From NCBI GenBank assembly GCA_019752555.1, contig JAIELY010000009.1, positions 1 through 64,000 on the forward strand: a stretch of DNA of 64,000 nucleotides, in the 5' to 3' direction. The number at the start of each line of letters is the position of its first letter. Within the stretch, counting starts at the first letter, position 1. The stretch comes from Rhabdochlamydiaceae bacterium (GTDB taxonomy: Bacteria; Chlamydiota; Chlamydiia; Chlamydiales; Rhabdochlamydiaceae). Under the pieces are notes generated by a model. The model was given only the letters and a program-made list of their open reading frames with translations, was not told the DNA's origin and searched no databases. Below are positions 1-8,900 of the stretch, piece after piece. The translations under genes were made by a program, and so were the position numbers.

Positions 1-778
1 ATTTCACGTCTGGCAAGCTGACCATATCTTTGAGTGCCTGCTTGACTACCTGGCGCCCCATGACAGCGAGCGATTCGGTCAGCGGGATTTCTTTCGGGCA
101 GACTGCGACGCAATTTTGCGCATTGCCGCAGTCGCTCACGCCTCCCTCTTCCATGAGAGGTCTAGTGCGGGAAGCTGCCATCAGGGCACCTACAGGATGA
201 GCGTTAAAAAGACGCGCTTGAGAAATTGCAGCAGGCCCAATGAATTTGGAACGATCATTAACCTGGGGACACGCTTCAGAACAACATCCACACGTCATGC
301 ATGTGGAGAGCACGTACATCGCTTCTTGGACATCTGGGCTTATTTTAGGACCAAAACCTCTATCTAAGGAATCATCCGCATCGATCCAAGCACGCACCTT
401 CTTTAAATTTTCAAACATCACACTGCGATCAACGACAAGATCTTTAACAAGGGGAAATTTCGTAAAAGGGGCAAGCGTTACAGTGTTGCTTCCAGTGGAT
501 TCGAGAAGTTGTTGAACTAGCGCAGAACACCCTTGCCGAGGACGCCCATTAACCAACATGGAACAAGAGCCGCACACCTCTTCCAGACACCCTTGCTCCC
601 AGGCAACAGGTGTTACTTTTTCGAGCTTTCGATTAATGGGATTCTTTTGGACTTCCATCAAGGCAGAGGTAATATTTAAAAATGGTTTTAGCTCTAGCTC
701 AAACTCTTCCCAATATTGGTTTCCTGCAGTTCCGCGATACACTTTTAAAATGAAGGTTTTCAAAGGATTTTCTGTCAC
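1..778 (-). CDS. sdhB: Succinate dehydrogenase iron-sulfur subunit SdhB (3' end beyond window)
   Basis: Electron-transfer subunit of respiratory complex II, carrying electrons from SdhA to the membrane quinone site. The minus-strand reading shows a [2Fe-2S] cluster region (EEVCGSCS followed by a further Cys), a [4Fe-4S] motif CMTCGCCSEACP, and a third Cys cluster NCVAVCPKEIP, in the family order. I chose the GTG at 778 because AAGGAG lies about 7 bases upstream; the ATG at 785 is in another frame and stops early. The gene follows sdhA by 11 bases, so it is the last gene of the sdhCAB operon. About 259 codons are visible and the C-terminus is cut by the window edge. Confidence 0.95.
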   Translation of the reverse strand, partial: MTENPLKTFILKVYRGTAGNQYWEEFELELKPFLNITSALMEVQKNPINRKLEKVTPVAWEQGCLEEVCGSCSMLVNGRPRQGCSALVQQLLESTGSNTVTLAPFTKFPLVKDLVVDRSVMFENLKKVRAWIDADDSLDRGFGPKISPDVQEAMYVLSTCMTCGCCSEACPQVNDRSKFIGPAAISQARLFNAHPVGALMAASRTRPLMEEGGVSDCGNAQNCVAVCPKEIPLTESLAVMGRQVVKQALKDMVSLPDVK

Positions 779-789
779 AATGCATCTCC

Positions 790-2688
790 TTAAACTGGAA
801 GCTGAATATTCGCCGGGATATTTTCCAAATGAGGAACCACTTTTTTCGCCTTACTATAATCGCGCATTACAGGTTTTAAATGGCGCAAATCTACAGGAAG
901 ATACGAAATTACAGGTTCGTCTTGCTGCGGATCAAATGTTGCAATGCTGGTCTTTAGCCAATCAGCATCATTGCGCTGTGGAAACTCTGGCTTGTAATGC
1001 GCGCCTCTAAACTCGTCGCGAAGCAGTGCGCCTTTTGTCATTACAAGTGCAAGTTCTAACATTGCCCTAAACTGATTTGCCAGTATATACGTTTGATTCA
1101 CGCAACTTCCTAAGTCATCTAAAGAAATATGCTGGTATCTCTCGCGGATCTTCTTTATTTCTTCAATTGTCTTCTTTAAGTCAGCATTATTTCTTTTTAC
1201 CGTCACATTCTTAATCATCCACTCAGAAAGCTCATCGTGCAAACGGTGGACATTTTCTTTGCCATCTCTTGTTAACAGATCATGTTTGAAAGATTCTTCT
1301 TTGGCAAGAGCTTCCGAAAAAATTCTTGAAGGAAGATTTCCATAACTATGAGACAACCCCTCCAAATAACGGGGAATTTCCATCCCGCTTACAAGCCCTC
1401 CGAAAATGCACGAGAGAAGCGAGTTCGCGCCTAAGCGATTGGCGCCATGGTACTGGAAGTCTGACTCACCGACATTAAAACAGCCGGGAATATTGGTCAT
1501 TTGGCGGTATCTTGTCCAGCGATCGAGATCATCGGCAGAGGGCCAATCAACCCAAGCGCCTCCCATCGAATAATGAACAGCTGGAAAAATCTTCATCGGT
1601 ACTTTGTGGGGATCTTCCCCGGTATATTTTTTATAAATGGCAAGAACGGATTCGATCTTGTTTTGTACTTGCGCTGAAAGATGGGAGACATCGAGATAGA
1701 CCTGCATCTTGCCCTCAACCCCAAGACCCATTTCACACACCCGCAGCACCTCGCGCGCTCCAATATCACGTGGCACAAGGTTGCCAAAGGCAGGGTACAT
1801 CTCTTCCAAGAAATACCACGGCTCACCCGTCACGCCGCATGGGATCATTTTACCATCGGGTGTTTCGATCGATTTTGTCGAATCGCCATATACCCACACT
1901 CTTCCCCCTTCGCCACGCGAAGATTCTGAAATCAAACGGAGCTTATCTTCTGCTGGAATTGCTGTCGGGTGAATTTGTATGAATTCTCCGTTAGCATAAC
2001 GCATTCCTTGCATGTAAAGCCTGCCGTTCGCAGCACCTGTACAAAAAGTGGAATTTGTGGATTTCTTGAAAATAAGCCCTGGGCCGCCTGTAGCAAAAAC
2101 TACGGCATCAGCTTTTAAAACATCTAGCTTCAGATTGAATAGATCCATAATCACAATCCCACGCGCGCATCCTTCATCGTCAGTGACAAGGCGCATGAAT
2201 TCATGGTGCTCAAACTTTTCGACATGGCCCAACGCTTCATGGCGACGCACTTGCTCATCTAATGCATAGAGCAATTGCTGTCCTGTAGAAGCCCCGCAAA
2301 ATGCAGTGCGGTGATAGAGTGTTCCGCCGAATCTGCGAAAATCAAGATTGCCTTCCATCGTGCGGTTGAATGTGCACCCAAAACGTTCCATCATCCGAAT
2401 GATGCCGGGCGCTGCCAAACACATCTCTAAAACAGGCGGCTGATCTGCTAAGAAATCGCCCCCTTTAATTGTGTCGTACGCATGAATGATCGGGGAGTCG
2501 TCTTCCGCTTTGAGATTCATGGCTGCATTGATCCCCCCTTGAGCACAGACGGAATGAGATCTTTTCACTTTGGTCACTGAAACGATTTTGACATGACAGC
2601 CTTTTTCCGCAAGCTTCATCGCAGCTGAAAGCCCTGCTAAACCGCCCCCTACAACAATGACTTCTTTACCCGTTTTGCGCGTGCTCAT
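790..2688 (-). CDS. sdhA: Succinate dehydrogenase flavoprotein subunit SdhA
   Basis: Oxidises succinate to fumarate in the TCA cycle and passes electrons to SdhB. The N-terminus has the dinucleotide-binding motif VVGGGLAGLSAA, followed by HSVCAQGGINAA, which carries the histidine that normally binds FAD covalently. Later family blocks include FATGGPG and the substrate-site segment HYSMGGAWVDW. The frame opens upstream at 2742, but the ATG at 2688 (MSTRKTGKEV) has AAGGAC just upstream and leaves a 10-base gap to the sdhC stop, so I use it; this gives 632 residues, normal for the family. It lies between sdhC and sdhB in one operon. Confidence 0.96.
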   Translation of the reverse strand: MSTRKTGKEVIVVGGGLAGLSAAMKLAEKGCHVKIVSVTKVKRSHSVCAQGGINAAMNLKAEDDSPIIHAYDTIKGGDFLADQPPVLEMCLAAPGIIRMMERFGCTFNRTMEGNLDFRRFGGTLYHRTAFCGASTGQQLLYALDEQVRRHEALGHVEKFEHHEFMRLVTDDEGCARGIVIMDLFNLKLDVLKADAVVFATGGPGLIFKKSTNSTFCTGAANGRLYMQGMRYANGEFIQIHPTAIPAEDKLRLISESSRGEGGRVWVYGDSTKSIETPDGKMIPCGVTGEPWYFLEEMYPAFGNLVPRDIGAREVLRVCEMGLGVEGKMQVYLDVSHLSAQVQNKIESVLAIYKKYTGEDPHKVPMKIFPAVHYSMGGAWVDWPSADDLDRWTRYRQMTNIPGCFNVGESDFQYHGANRLGANSLLSCIFGGLVSGMEIPRYLEGLSHSYGNLPSRIFSEALAKEESFKHDLLTRDGKENVHRLHDELSEWMIKNVTVKRNNADLKKTIEEIKKIRERYQHISLDDLGSCVNQTYILANQFRAMLELALVMTKGALLRDEFRGAHYKPEFPQRNDADWLKTSIATFDPQQDEPVISYLPVDLRHLKPVMRDYSKAKKVVPHLENIPANIQLPV

Positions 2689-2698
2689 GAGAGTCCTT

Positions 2699-3715
2699 TT
2701 AGTAACGTAAATTAATCCAATAAGTTCCCCAAATCGAGGCAAGACCTAAAAATAACAGCAGCAGCATCAAGCTCACTGTCACAGCCACCCAAGCTCTTTG
2801 CGCAGACATTTTTAAAATCCATCCCCATGTGATCAGAAACGTCCATAACCCGTTAAATGCATGGAAACAAGCGCATAAGACAAAAAGGGTGTAGAGCCCC
2901 ACATAAATTGGACTCTTAAATGTATCGCGAACGCTAAGAAGAGATGCTGTCCCAAAATCTTTACACACAGCAAGCACCTGGTGGGGCCCTAACTTTTGAT
3001 TTTCCAAGGCAGTTATCCACTGTTGTTCTTCTTTAAACTTCTCTGCAGAACTAAAGATGATTTCTTTTTGGGGATCATACACCTCAGGAACAACGCCTAA
3101 AATAGGATCAAATTGAGTGTGATGCAATGCGTTTGCAGCTTCCAACAGTGTGCGAGACACAGAATTCGACTCAAAGGAACTTTTCATCTTTGCGATAGCA
3201 GAAGAATCGTAAAGAGTGAAATTGAGCCGTCCGGCTAATGTGTAAAGGCCGTTATCGACATCGACAGGAATTAAGTAGCTTGTGTGGTCTGCCACCTGGA
3301 CAGAATCGGGATAATCGATAAAACGAAACTTTGTTACGTGCCCAATTAATCCAATAAGCAAAATCCACGATGTAATCCTTTGGAATTTGTATGCGCGGTT
3401 GCGGCCTGTTTTCATGCTAGGCGCGGATCCGTCGGTGCGTCCTGCGACAAATTTTCCGGTTAGCAAGTACTTGACACCCCAAAACAGATGAACAAGCAAA
3501 GGAATGCCGAGCAAAGTGAATTCGATGACTTGCAGGAAGGGAAGATTATGGATCCCATTGACCATATCGACAAATCCTCGTCCATTATCGCCCAGCCAAA
3601 GAGCTGCCTGAGAATTTGTGAGCAGGTGCTCCATTAAAAACAGCACAAGCCATAGACCCATGAGGGAATGCACCCTGCGCCAAATAAAGGCTCGCGGAAT
3701 TGCGGTTGTCGCCAT
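2699..3715 (-). CDS. sdhC: Succinate dehydrogenase cytochrome b subunit SdhC
   Basis: Membrane anchor and quinone/heme-binding subunit of complex II. Hydrophobicity suggests five membrane segments (about residues 13-33, 57-85, 112-130, 268-300, 305-333), the single-anchor pattern of type B enzymes such as Bacillus SdhC. Candidate heme-ligand histidines sit in membrane segments (RVHSLMG, LLVHLFWG, CFHAFNG). At 338 residues it is longer than typical type B anchors of 200-240; the extra length is a polar stretch at about residues 135-265 between segments 3 and 4. It is the first sdh gene, 48 bases downstream of tatD, and is followed by sdhA and sdhB. Confidence 0.9.
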   Translation of the reverse strand: MATTAIPRAFIWRRVHSLMGLWLVLFLMEHLLTNSQAALWLGDNGRGFVDMVNGIHNLPFLQVIEFTLLGIPLLVHLFWGVKYLLTGKFVAGRTDGSAPSMKTGRNRAYKFQRITSWILLIGLIGHVTKFRFIDYPDSVQVADHTSYLIPVDVDNGLYTLAGRLNFTLYDSSAIAKMKSSFESNSVSRTLLEAANALHHTQFDPILGVVPEVYDPQKEIIFSSAEKFKEEQQWITALENQKLGPHQVLAVCKDFGTASLLSVRDTFKSPIYVGLYTLFVLCACFHAFNGLWTFLITWGWILKMSAQRAWVAVTVSLMLLLLFLGLASIWGTYWINLRY

Positions 3716-3763
3716 AGAAAAACCTAGAGGTTATGAGAATGCCAGAGTTACTGGTTTAACATC

Positions 3764-4537
3764 TTAAATCAGTTTTGAAAAAGAAAAAAATTTCTCCGCA
3801 TTCAAAGAGGTTGCCTCTGCAACCTCTTGAACACTTTTTCCAAGGACAGCGGCAAGACAGGCAGCTGTCTCAATGATAAAAGAGGGCTCATTTAACATGC
3901 CGCGATGGCTTTGAGGCGCTAAATAGGGAGTGTCGGTCTCTATCAACAAACGATCCAAAGGGACAAATTTTGCCACCTCGCGTAGAGCCTCCGATTTCTT
4001 AAACGTCACAATGCCGCTTAAAGAAAGATACCAACCACGGTCAAGCACTCCTCTTGCTTCCTCAACCGTTCCCGTAAAACAGTGAAGTAATCCGGGCGCA
4101 TCTTTGTAATCAACATCTGCAAAAGCAAACAGATCAGAAAACGCATCGCGGCAATGAAAAATCAAAGGCAGCTGCGCGCTGAGCGCCAAATCAAAGTATT
4201 TGAGTAAAAATCTCTTCTGCAGCGCTCGATTGGAATGCTCGTAGAAATAGTCCAAGCCTGTTTCCCCAAGGGCGACAAGCTCTCTGTCTGCAACCGCCTG
4301 TTCCACAAGCGGAAAAAACGATTCTCCCTCCGCTTCCACATCATGCGGCGTTGTCGCTGCCGTGTTGTAAATCCAAGGATAGCGCTTCTTTAACTTCAGC
4401 CCTTGACGCAACGTCTGTGCATCTGTGCAAATGTTAACGACTTTAGTGACGCTAGCCTCAAGCGCACGCGCTAATATCGGATCGATCTGATCGATCACTT
4501 GTTCTGAGGTGAGGTGAGCATGAGAATCTGTGTACAT
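3764..4537 (-). CDS. tatD: TatD-family metal-dependent hydrolase (3'-5' DNase)
   Basis: TIM-barrel nuclease/hydrolase of the amidohydrolase superfamily, cytoplasmic, implicated in DNA end processing. The metal-ligand set is visible: DSHAH at residues 4-8, the Glu in ALGETGLDY, the His in FHCRDA, the His in LLHCFTG and the Asp in IETDTPYL. Its 257 residues match the usual length. It is the first gene of a minus-strand unit running into sdhC after 48 bases. From memory, tatD next to sdh is also the order in Chlamydia (CT593-CT594), which supports orthology. Confidence 0.93.
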   Translation of the reverse strand: MYTDSHAHLTSEQVIDQIDPILARALEASVTKVVNICTDAQTLRQGLKLKKRYPWIYNTAATTPHDVEAEGESFFPLVEQAVADRELVALGETGLDYFYEHSNRALQKRFLLKYFDLALSAQLPLIFHCRDAFSDLFAFADVDYKDAPGLLHCFTGTVEEARGVLDRGWYLSLSGIVTFKKSEALREVAKFVPLDRLLIETDTPYLAPQSHRGMLNEPSFIIETAACLAAVLGKSVQEVAEATSLNAEKFFSFSKLI

Positions 4538-4725
4538 AGTGCTCCTTTTGCATTGCGTTGGGGATTACTCGAAAACAACTTATAGTCCGCACTTATTAAT
4601 TTTACCTATAGAATTCTACTTATAGACATTTTCAAAAGTTCGACGTTGCGATCACAGAAAAATTTTTATTAACAAACTCGCAAACAGATTATAATTACAT
4701 AACACGCAAACTAATTTTTTTTCAA

Positions 4726-4754
4726 TTGCATTTATATCCAATCTAAGATATATT
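4726..4754 (+). promoter_or_regulatory. Predicted sigma70-type promoter of the Inc-like gene
   Basis: TTGCAT at 4726-4731 and TATATT at 4749-4754 are separated by exactly 17 bases in an AT-rich gap between divergent tatD and the gene at 4788. The following gene has AAGGG about five bases before its ATG. Confidence 0.5.
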
Positions 4755-4787
4755 GTTAGCAATATTTAAAATGTTTTAAGGGCTAAT

Positions 4788-5777
4788 ATGACAGCTATTG
4801 CATCTGTCCCTCAGCAACAAGTGAGTTTTGACAAGGTCCGTGCTTTTGATTTGCACTCCTCAAAGCCGACCCATTCGTGCGAGAGGATCCGGAGAAATGA
4901 GCTGTCGCCTGAGATTTACCAATCTCCAACAGCCGTTCAATTTAAAAGAACTCATTCCACTCTCTTTTGGATTGGAACGGGGATCGGGATTGCTGGGTGG
5001 CTGGCTTTAATAGGAGTTGTTGGAGCGACGAGCAGCTTTTTTGGATCCCCATTTCTTGCAATCGGCGCTTGTATCGTAACTGGCTACTTTATTTCTCTTA
5101 GGAAAACCTGTCGATTTGTCACAGATTTGTTAGTAAAACCCTGGATGCAACGGACCTTAAAAAACATACATTCATCGATTGAAAACACAATTCGTCACTC
5201 TCAGATGAATCAGAAAAAGGCATTGATCATTCAGTCTCCAGATATAGGAGCAAATCCTCAAGAGAACCAAATTCCAGAAAGAAATTATTACCCTTTTAAT
5301 GGCCTACCCTATCAGATACAGCAGCTGCCAGCTTTCAAAGAGAATCTAGAAAGGCTTGCAAAAACCCATGCGGTTCAACGGATATCGACACGCACGCATA
5401 ATGAATTGGAAGAACAGCTAAAGCTAATTCCTAATGATTCTCTTGATTATCTATGGGTACGTGCACACGGAGAAAAAGATAGAATTATATTAGGTAAAGA
5501 CTTCGTTCTGGATCACAATGCAAAAACGATTTCTCGTCTATTTAGAAAAAAAATGAGGCAAAATAGCACAATCGTTTTAGAGTCTTGTTCTACAGCTGAG
5601 GGCAAATCAAATATTGCGCGCAGGATTTCCCAGGCGGTCCCTCAATCAAAAGTCTACGCTTCTAAAGAGCTTGTGTTTGCAGCCCATGGCTTTTTTCTCC
5701 AACCCACGCTCGTTCCGTGGTTCCTAGGGACAAATCCAAAATGCAGCCGAGCTTATCAAAACGGGAAGTCTTTGTAG
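4788..5777 (+). CDS. Putative inclusion-membrane protein with caspase-fold-like C-terminal domain
   Basis: I do not recognise a named family. Residues 59-84 and 86-104 form two hydrophobic segments joined by a very short turn, the bilobed hydrophobic signature used to predict chlamydial inclusion-membrane (Inc) proteins; there is no signal peptide. The C-terminal part (about 195-310) shows YLWVRAHGEKD (His227-Gly228) and a strand ending IVLESCSTAEG (Cys267), then NIARRIS and a strand SKVYASKE. This His-Gly then strand-Cys order is the layout of clan CD cysteine peptidases (caspase, CHAT, toxin CPD domains). Protease activity is inference; a non-catalytic relative is possible. It sits where, from memory, Chlamydia has dsbD between tatD and the tol genes. 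Confidence 0.6.
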   Translation: MTAIASVPQQQVSFDKVRAFDLHSSKPTHSCERIRRNELSPEIYQSPTAVQFKRTHSTLFWIGTGIGIAGWLALIGVVGATSSFFGSPFLAIGACIVTGYFISLRKTCRFVTDLLVKPWMQRTLKNIHSSIENTIRHSQMNQKKALIIQSPDIGANPQENQIPERNYYPFNGLPYQIQQLPAFKENLERLAKTHAVQRISTRTHNELEEQLKLIPNDSLDYLWVRAHGEKDRIILGKDFVLDHNAKTISRLFRKKMRQNSTIVLESCSTAEGKSNIARRISQAVPQSKVYASKELVFAAHGFFLQPTLVPWFLGTNPKCSRAYQNGKSL

Positions 5778-5787
5778 CCCAAAAGCT

Positions 5788-5801
5788 CAACAACTGACAG
5801 T
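5788..5801. repeat. 14-base repeat, copy 1
   Basis: CAACAACTGACAGT occurs here in the intergenic gap and again at 60845-60858. This copy contains the near-palindrome AACTGACAGTT. No function is apparent. Confidence 0.35.
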
Positions 5802-5886
5802 TAACTCCTTTTGATAAGCTGATCGCCTTAAAAACCGCGTCAGCAACATCATTAAAGTTGTATCAGATTAAATTTTCTTATACAAA

Positions 5887-5915
5887 TTGAAACTAATTTG
5901 ATTTTAACATATAAT
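5887..5915 (+). promoter_or_regulatory. Predicted strong sigma70-type promoter of the 1659-residue gene
   Basis: TTGAAA at 5887-5892, a 17-base spacer, and a perfect TATAAT at 5910-5915. A purine-rich AAAGAGAGAG tract precedes the ATG at 5942. Confidence 0.65.
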
Positions 5916-5941
5916 TCTCTCAAATTAAAGAGAGAGCAAAC

Positions 5942-8900
5942 ATGACAACAAATATAATTACGTCTACCACCCCATCGTTACAACCGGCCTCCTCTTCTAG
6001 TAGCTCCTCGCACCCCTCCCAAACAATTCCGTTGTCGTTAATGCAAGGTCCCAAATTTAGAACACTTACTGCATTAAAAGAGAAGATCGAAAAGGCTCAG
6101 CGCACAGGAGATCCTCGCGTTTTTCAAGTTAACGTTCCTTCTGTTTTCTCTTTAAACTCAAAGCAAGTATTTGAATTCTTAACTAAAGAGGATCCTAACT
6201 TCTTTGATTGGTGGCTGCAACTGCGCTCTATTTACGAAAGCGGCCCAAAAGAATTTCTTGATAATCCGACCGTTCCCTTTTTAATCGAAAAGGGGCAAGA
6301 GGCAATTAAAGCGGCCTTTTCCCAAGGAAATTATCCATGGCAAGAGAGTTTTGAGGCGTGGGGCAAAAGCCTTCCTCTCGGATCTTTTGTTGCCATCCGC
6401 AGCGATTCGGATGGAGAAGATGGGGTTGTTGCCAATGCAGGAGGGAACCTCACCTTAAGTTACATCGATCCCGATCGTGCTCTGCCCTTATTCGGACACG
6501 TCATCGCCTCCTACTTCGATATACGCTCTCTTAGCAACCAGATCCGAAGAGATGCTAATCCTTTCACAGTCTGTCCGCTATCGGTTGGCGTTCAGCACCT
6601 GATCGATGAATCCTCTTCTATTCCTGTGTCTGGCGTGTTCTTTTCAAATGAGCCTCTTTACGTCGACGGGCAGCCCTTCACGGTGATGCAAATTAGCTCC
6701 ACCTACGGCCACGGAGAGGCTGTCGTGGGAAGCGCTGGGATCCAAACAGACACATTTTATGTTCTGCGATCGAAGATAGATCCGACAAAAATTTATGTGG
6801 TTGACGATCTTCAACAAAAAAGGGAAAGACTTGCTCCAAAAAAAGGGAAACTAACAGAAGTCCTCAATCCGATCGAGCTTAGAAACGTCTCCTCGTTAAC
6901 ACCCAAAATGATTCAGCGTTTATATGACTTTTCCCAATTTCTCAATGAACACTACGAAAAACCCTCTGATGTTGAATTCGTTTTCAAGGAAGGGATCCTC
7001 CACATCGTTCAGAGACGGGATATTAATCGAAGCATAAGTAAAGCACCCAGTTACCTCGAGCCTACCTGTGATTTTAGAAAAACGTATCCAATGAAGGTCA
7101 TTGTCTCAGGGCATCTGCAGGCACAAGTTGTAGACAACTTTTCCGATATTCTCATCCGTGACACTCTCGACGAAGCGCAATTTGTAAAAGAAGATTCTCC
7201 TCTTGTCATCGTCAAACAAGATGAACCAAAACTCTCTCATCCGACGATTAACTTTAAAGAACGGCAGACTCCCGCATTTTTTACACCAGATGAACTAGAG
7301 CCTCCTGAAAGAGGAAATATCACTGCATTCTCTCCACAACAAGGACTTGTGGTTCAATCCCCTGCCGACTCCATCCAGATCACTCCAGGGTACATTGACA
7401 ATCCTGCTCCCCTTGGCTTTGGAAGACCAGATGGCACGCCCATCCGTCCCGCCCCAGCTGAGGTTCAAAAGAGGTTACAAAGCCTCATGATGGAACTAAC
7501 GGCTGAAAGGACACGAGATACCTCAGCCTCCTCCTCTTCACAGCCGAGCTTCTCTCTTAAGCCGATTAAGCATACCGCCGGATGGCCCAAATTTAAACAA
7601 CAGGCAGAGCAAGCCAAAGAGTTTTCTAGCCATGCAAAAGAAATAAGAGAGCTTGTACGTACAACTGCAAAAGAACTCAAACGCTCCTTAGCAGAGGGCC
7701 CGCGACTTGAGAACCTTTTCTTTGCAAAAGCGTTGCGCATTTTACTGCTCGATGGTGTCGCTTCTCTGTCTCAAGTGCTCGAACAAACGCTTGCCTTTGA
7801 AGAAAAAAGCAGCGAGAGGCTCTCTTCGCTCAGCATCATTGAAACATTAACTCCCGAAATGCGCTCCGAGTGGGTTGCATTCCTACACGCCATAGATAAA
7901 GAGGCTCCCGTTGAAGAGATTGACACCTTTAAAAGGCTGCTTCACACCCTCGGTAATTTACAATCTTTATGGATCACATTTTACTTTATTCCTCATGCAC
8001 ATCTGCCTCCTTTAGATCTTTTGAGACATCTCATGGAGGGAATTGACGAGGAATCTTTGGAATTTGTAGAGCGTCTAGACAATGAGGAGATCTCATTTTT
8101 AGAAGATTTCACTCTGTTTAAAACACACTATCTAAGAGCCCCTAACTTAATCCAACTCATCGCGCTCTCCTCTCTTGCACGATTCGTGGATGCATACGAT
8201 AAAAAACTCAAACAAATTTTAACCTCTCCCTTAAAGTTTGAGGAAAAATTCTCCTCTTTTAAAGAAAAGCTCCTGCCATTTCATTCCTTAATGTACGCCA
8301 TCGTAACAGAATTGCTGGGCCCAGATGGCTTTACACATACACAGCAAACTCAAGAGCAATATCTTGAAGTTTTCACGGAACACTGCGAGGGGCTTTTGAG
8401 TCAACCACCCAGCAGCACTCTTTTAGATCCGAGCGAGGGCTTTAACGTCGCAGCATCCCGATTAGGCGCTGGGACCGTTTTTGGAGCACGTATTCCGATT
8501 AGAACAAGAACAGGTCAGCGCGCCTTTCGCAGAGTCAATGGAAGGGAAGTGAGAAGGTACGTTCCACAAAGTTTTGCAGACTGGCATACCCTCGATCATC
8601 AAAACTGTAATGCAGCCCTTTCTTGTTTACTTAAAAAGCTTCTTTTTTCTGCAGAACGTGAAAATCCACTGCCTCAAGAAATCAAAGAATCAATGCAGAC
8701 TCTTTCTTCAAGGTTTGAAGAGCGGATCAATCTAACAGGAATAGAACAAGATAGCGATGCATTGACAATCAAATACAACATCCCCTTGCGCAATCACAGC
8801 GGAACATGCACGCTTCATTATCAACAGGGCCGCCTCCTTTTTTCTGCAGAAATGCTAGGAGAGGCAAGAGAGCGTTGGAGGCGCTCTGCTGGTTACCTTC

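Noticed and set aside
2689-2742. Longer sdhA start at 2742
   Set aside because: It would overlap sdhC by 44 bases and has no family support; the ATG at 2688 has AAGGAC upstream and begins right before the FAD motif.
6000-7560. Ser-rich runs in the 1659-residue gene as a tandem repeat
   Set aside because: They are short homopolymeric Ser codon runs with mixed codons, not a DNA repeat unit.
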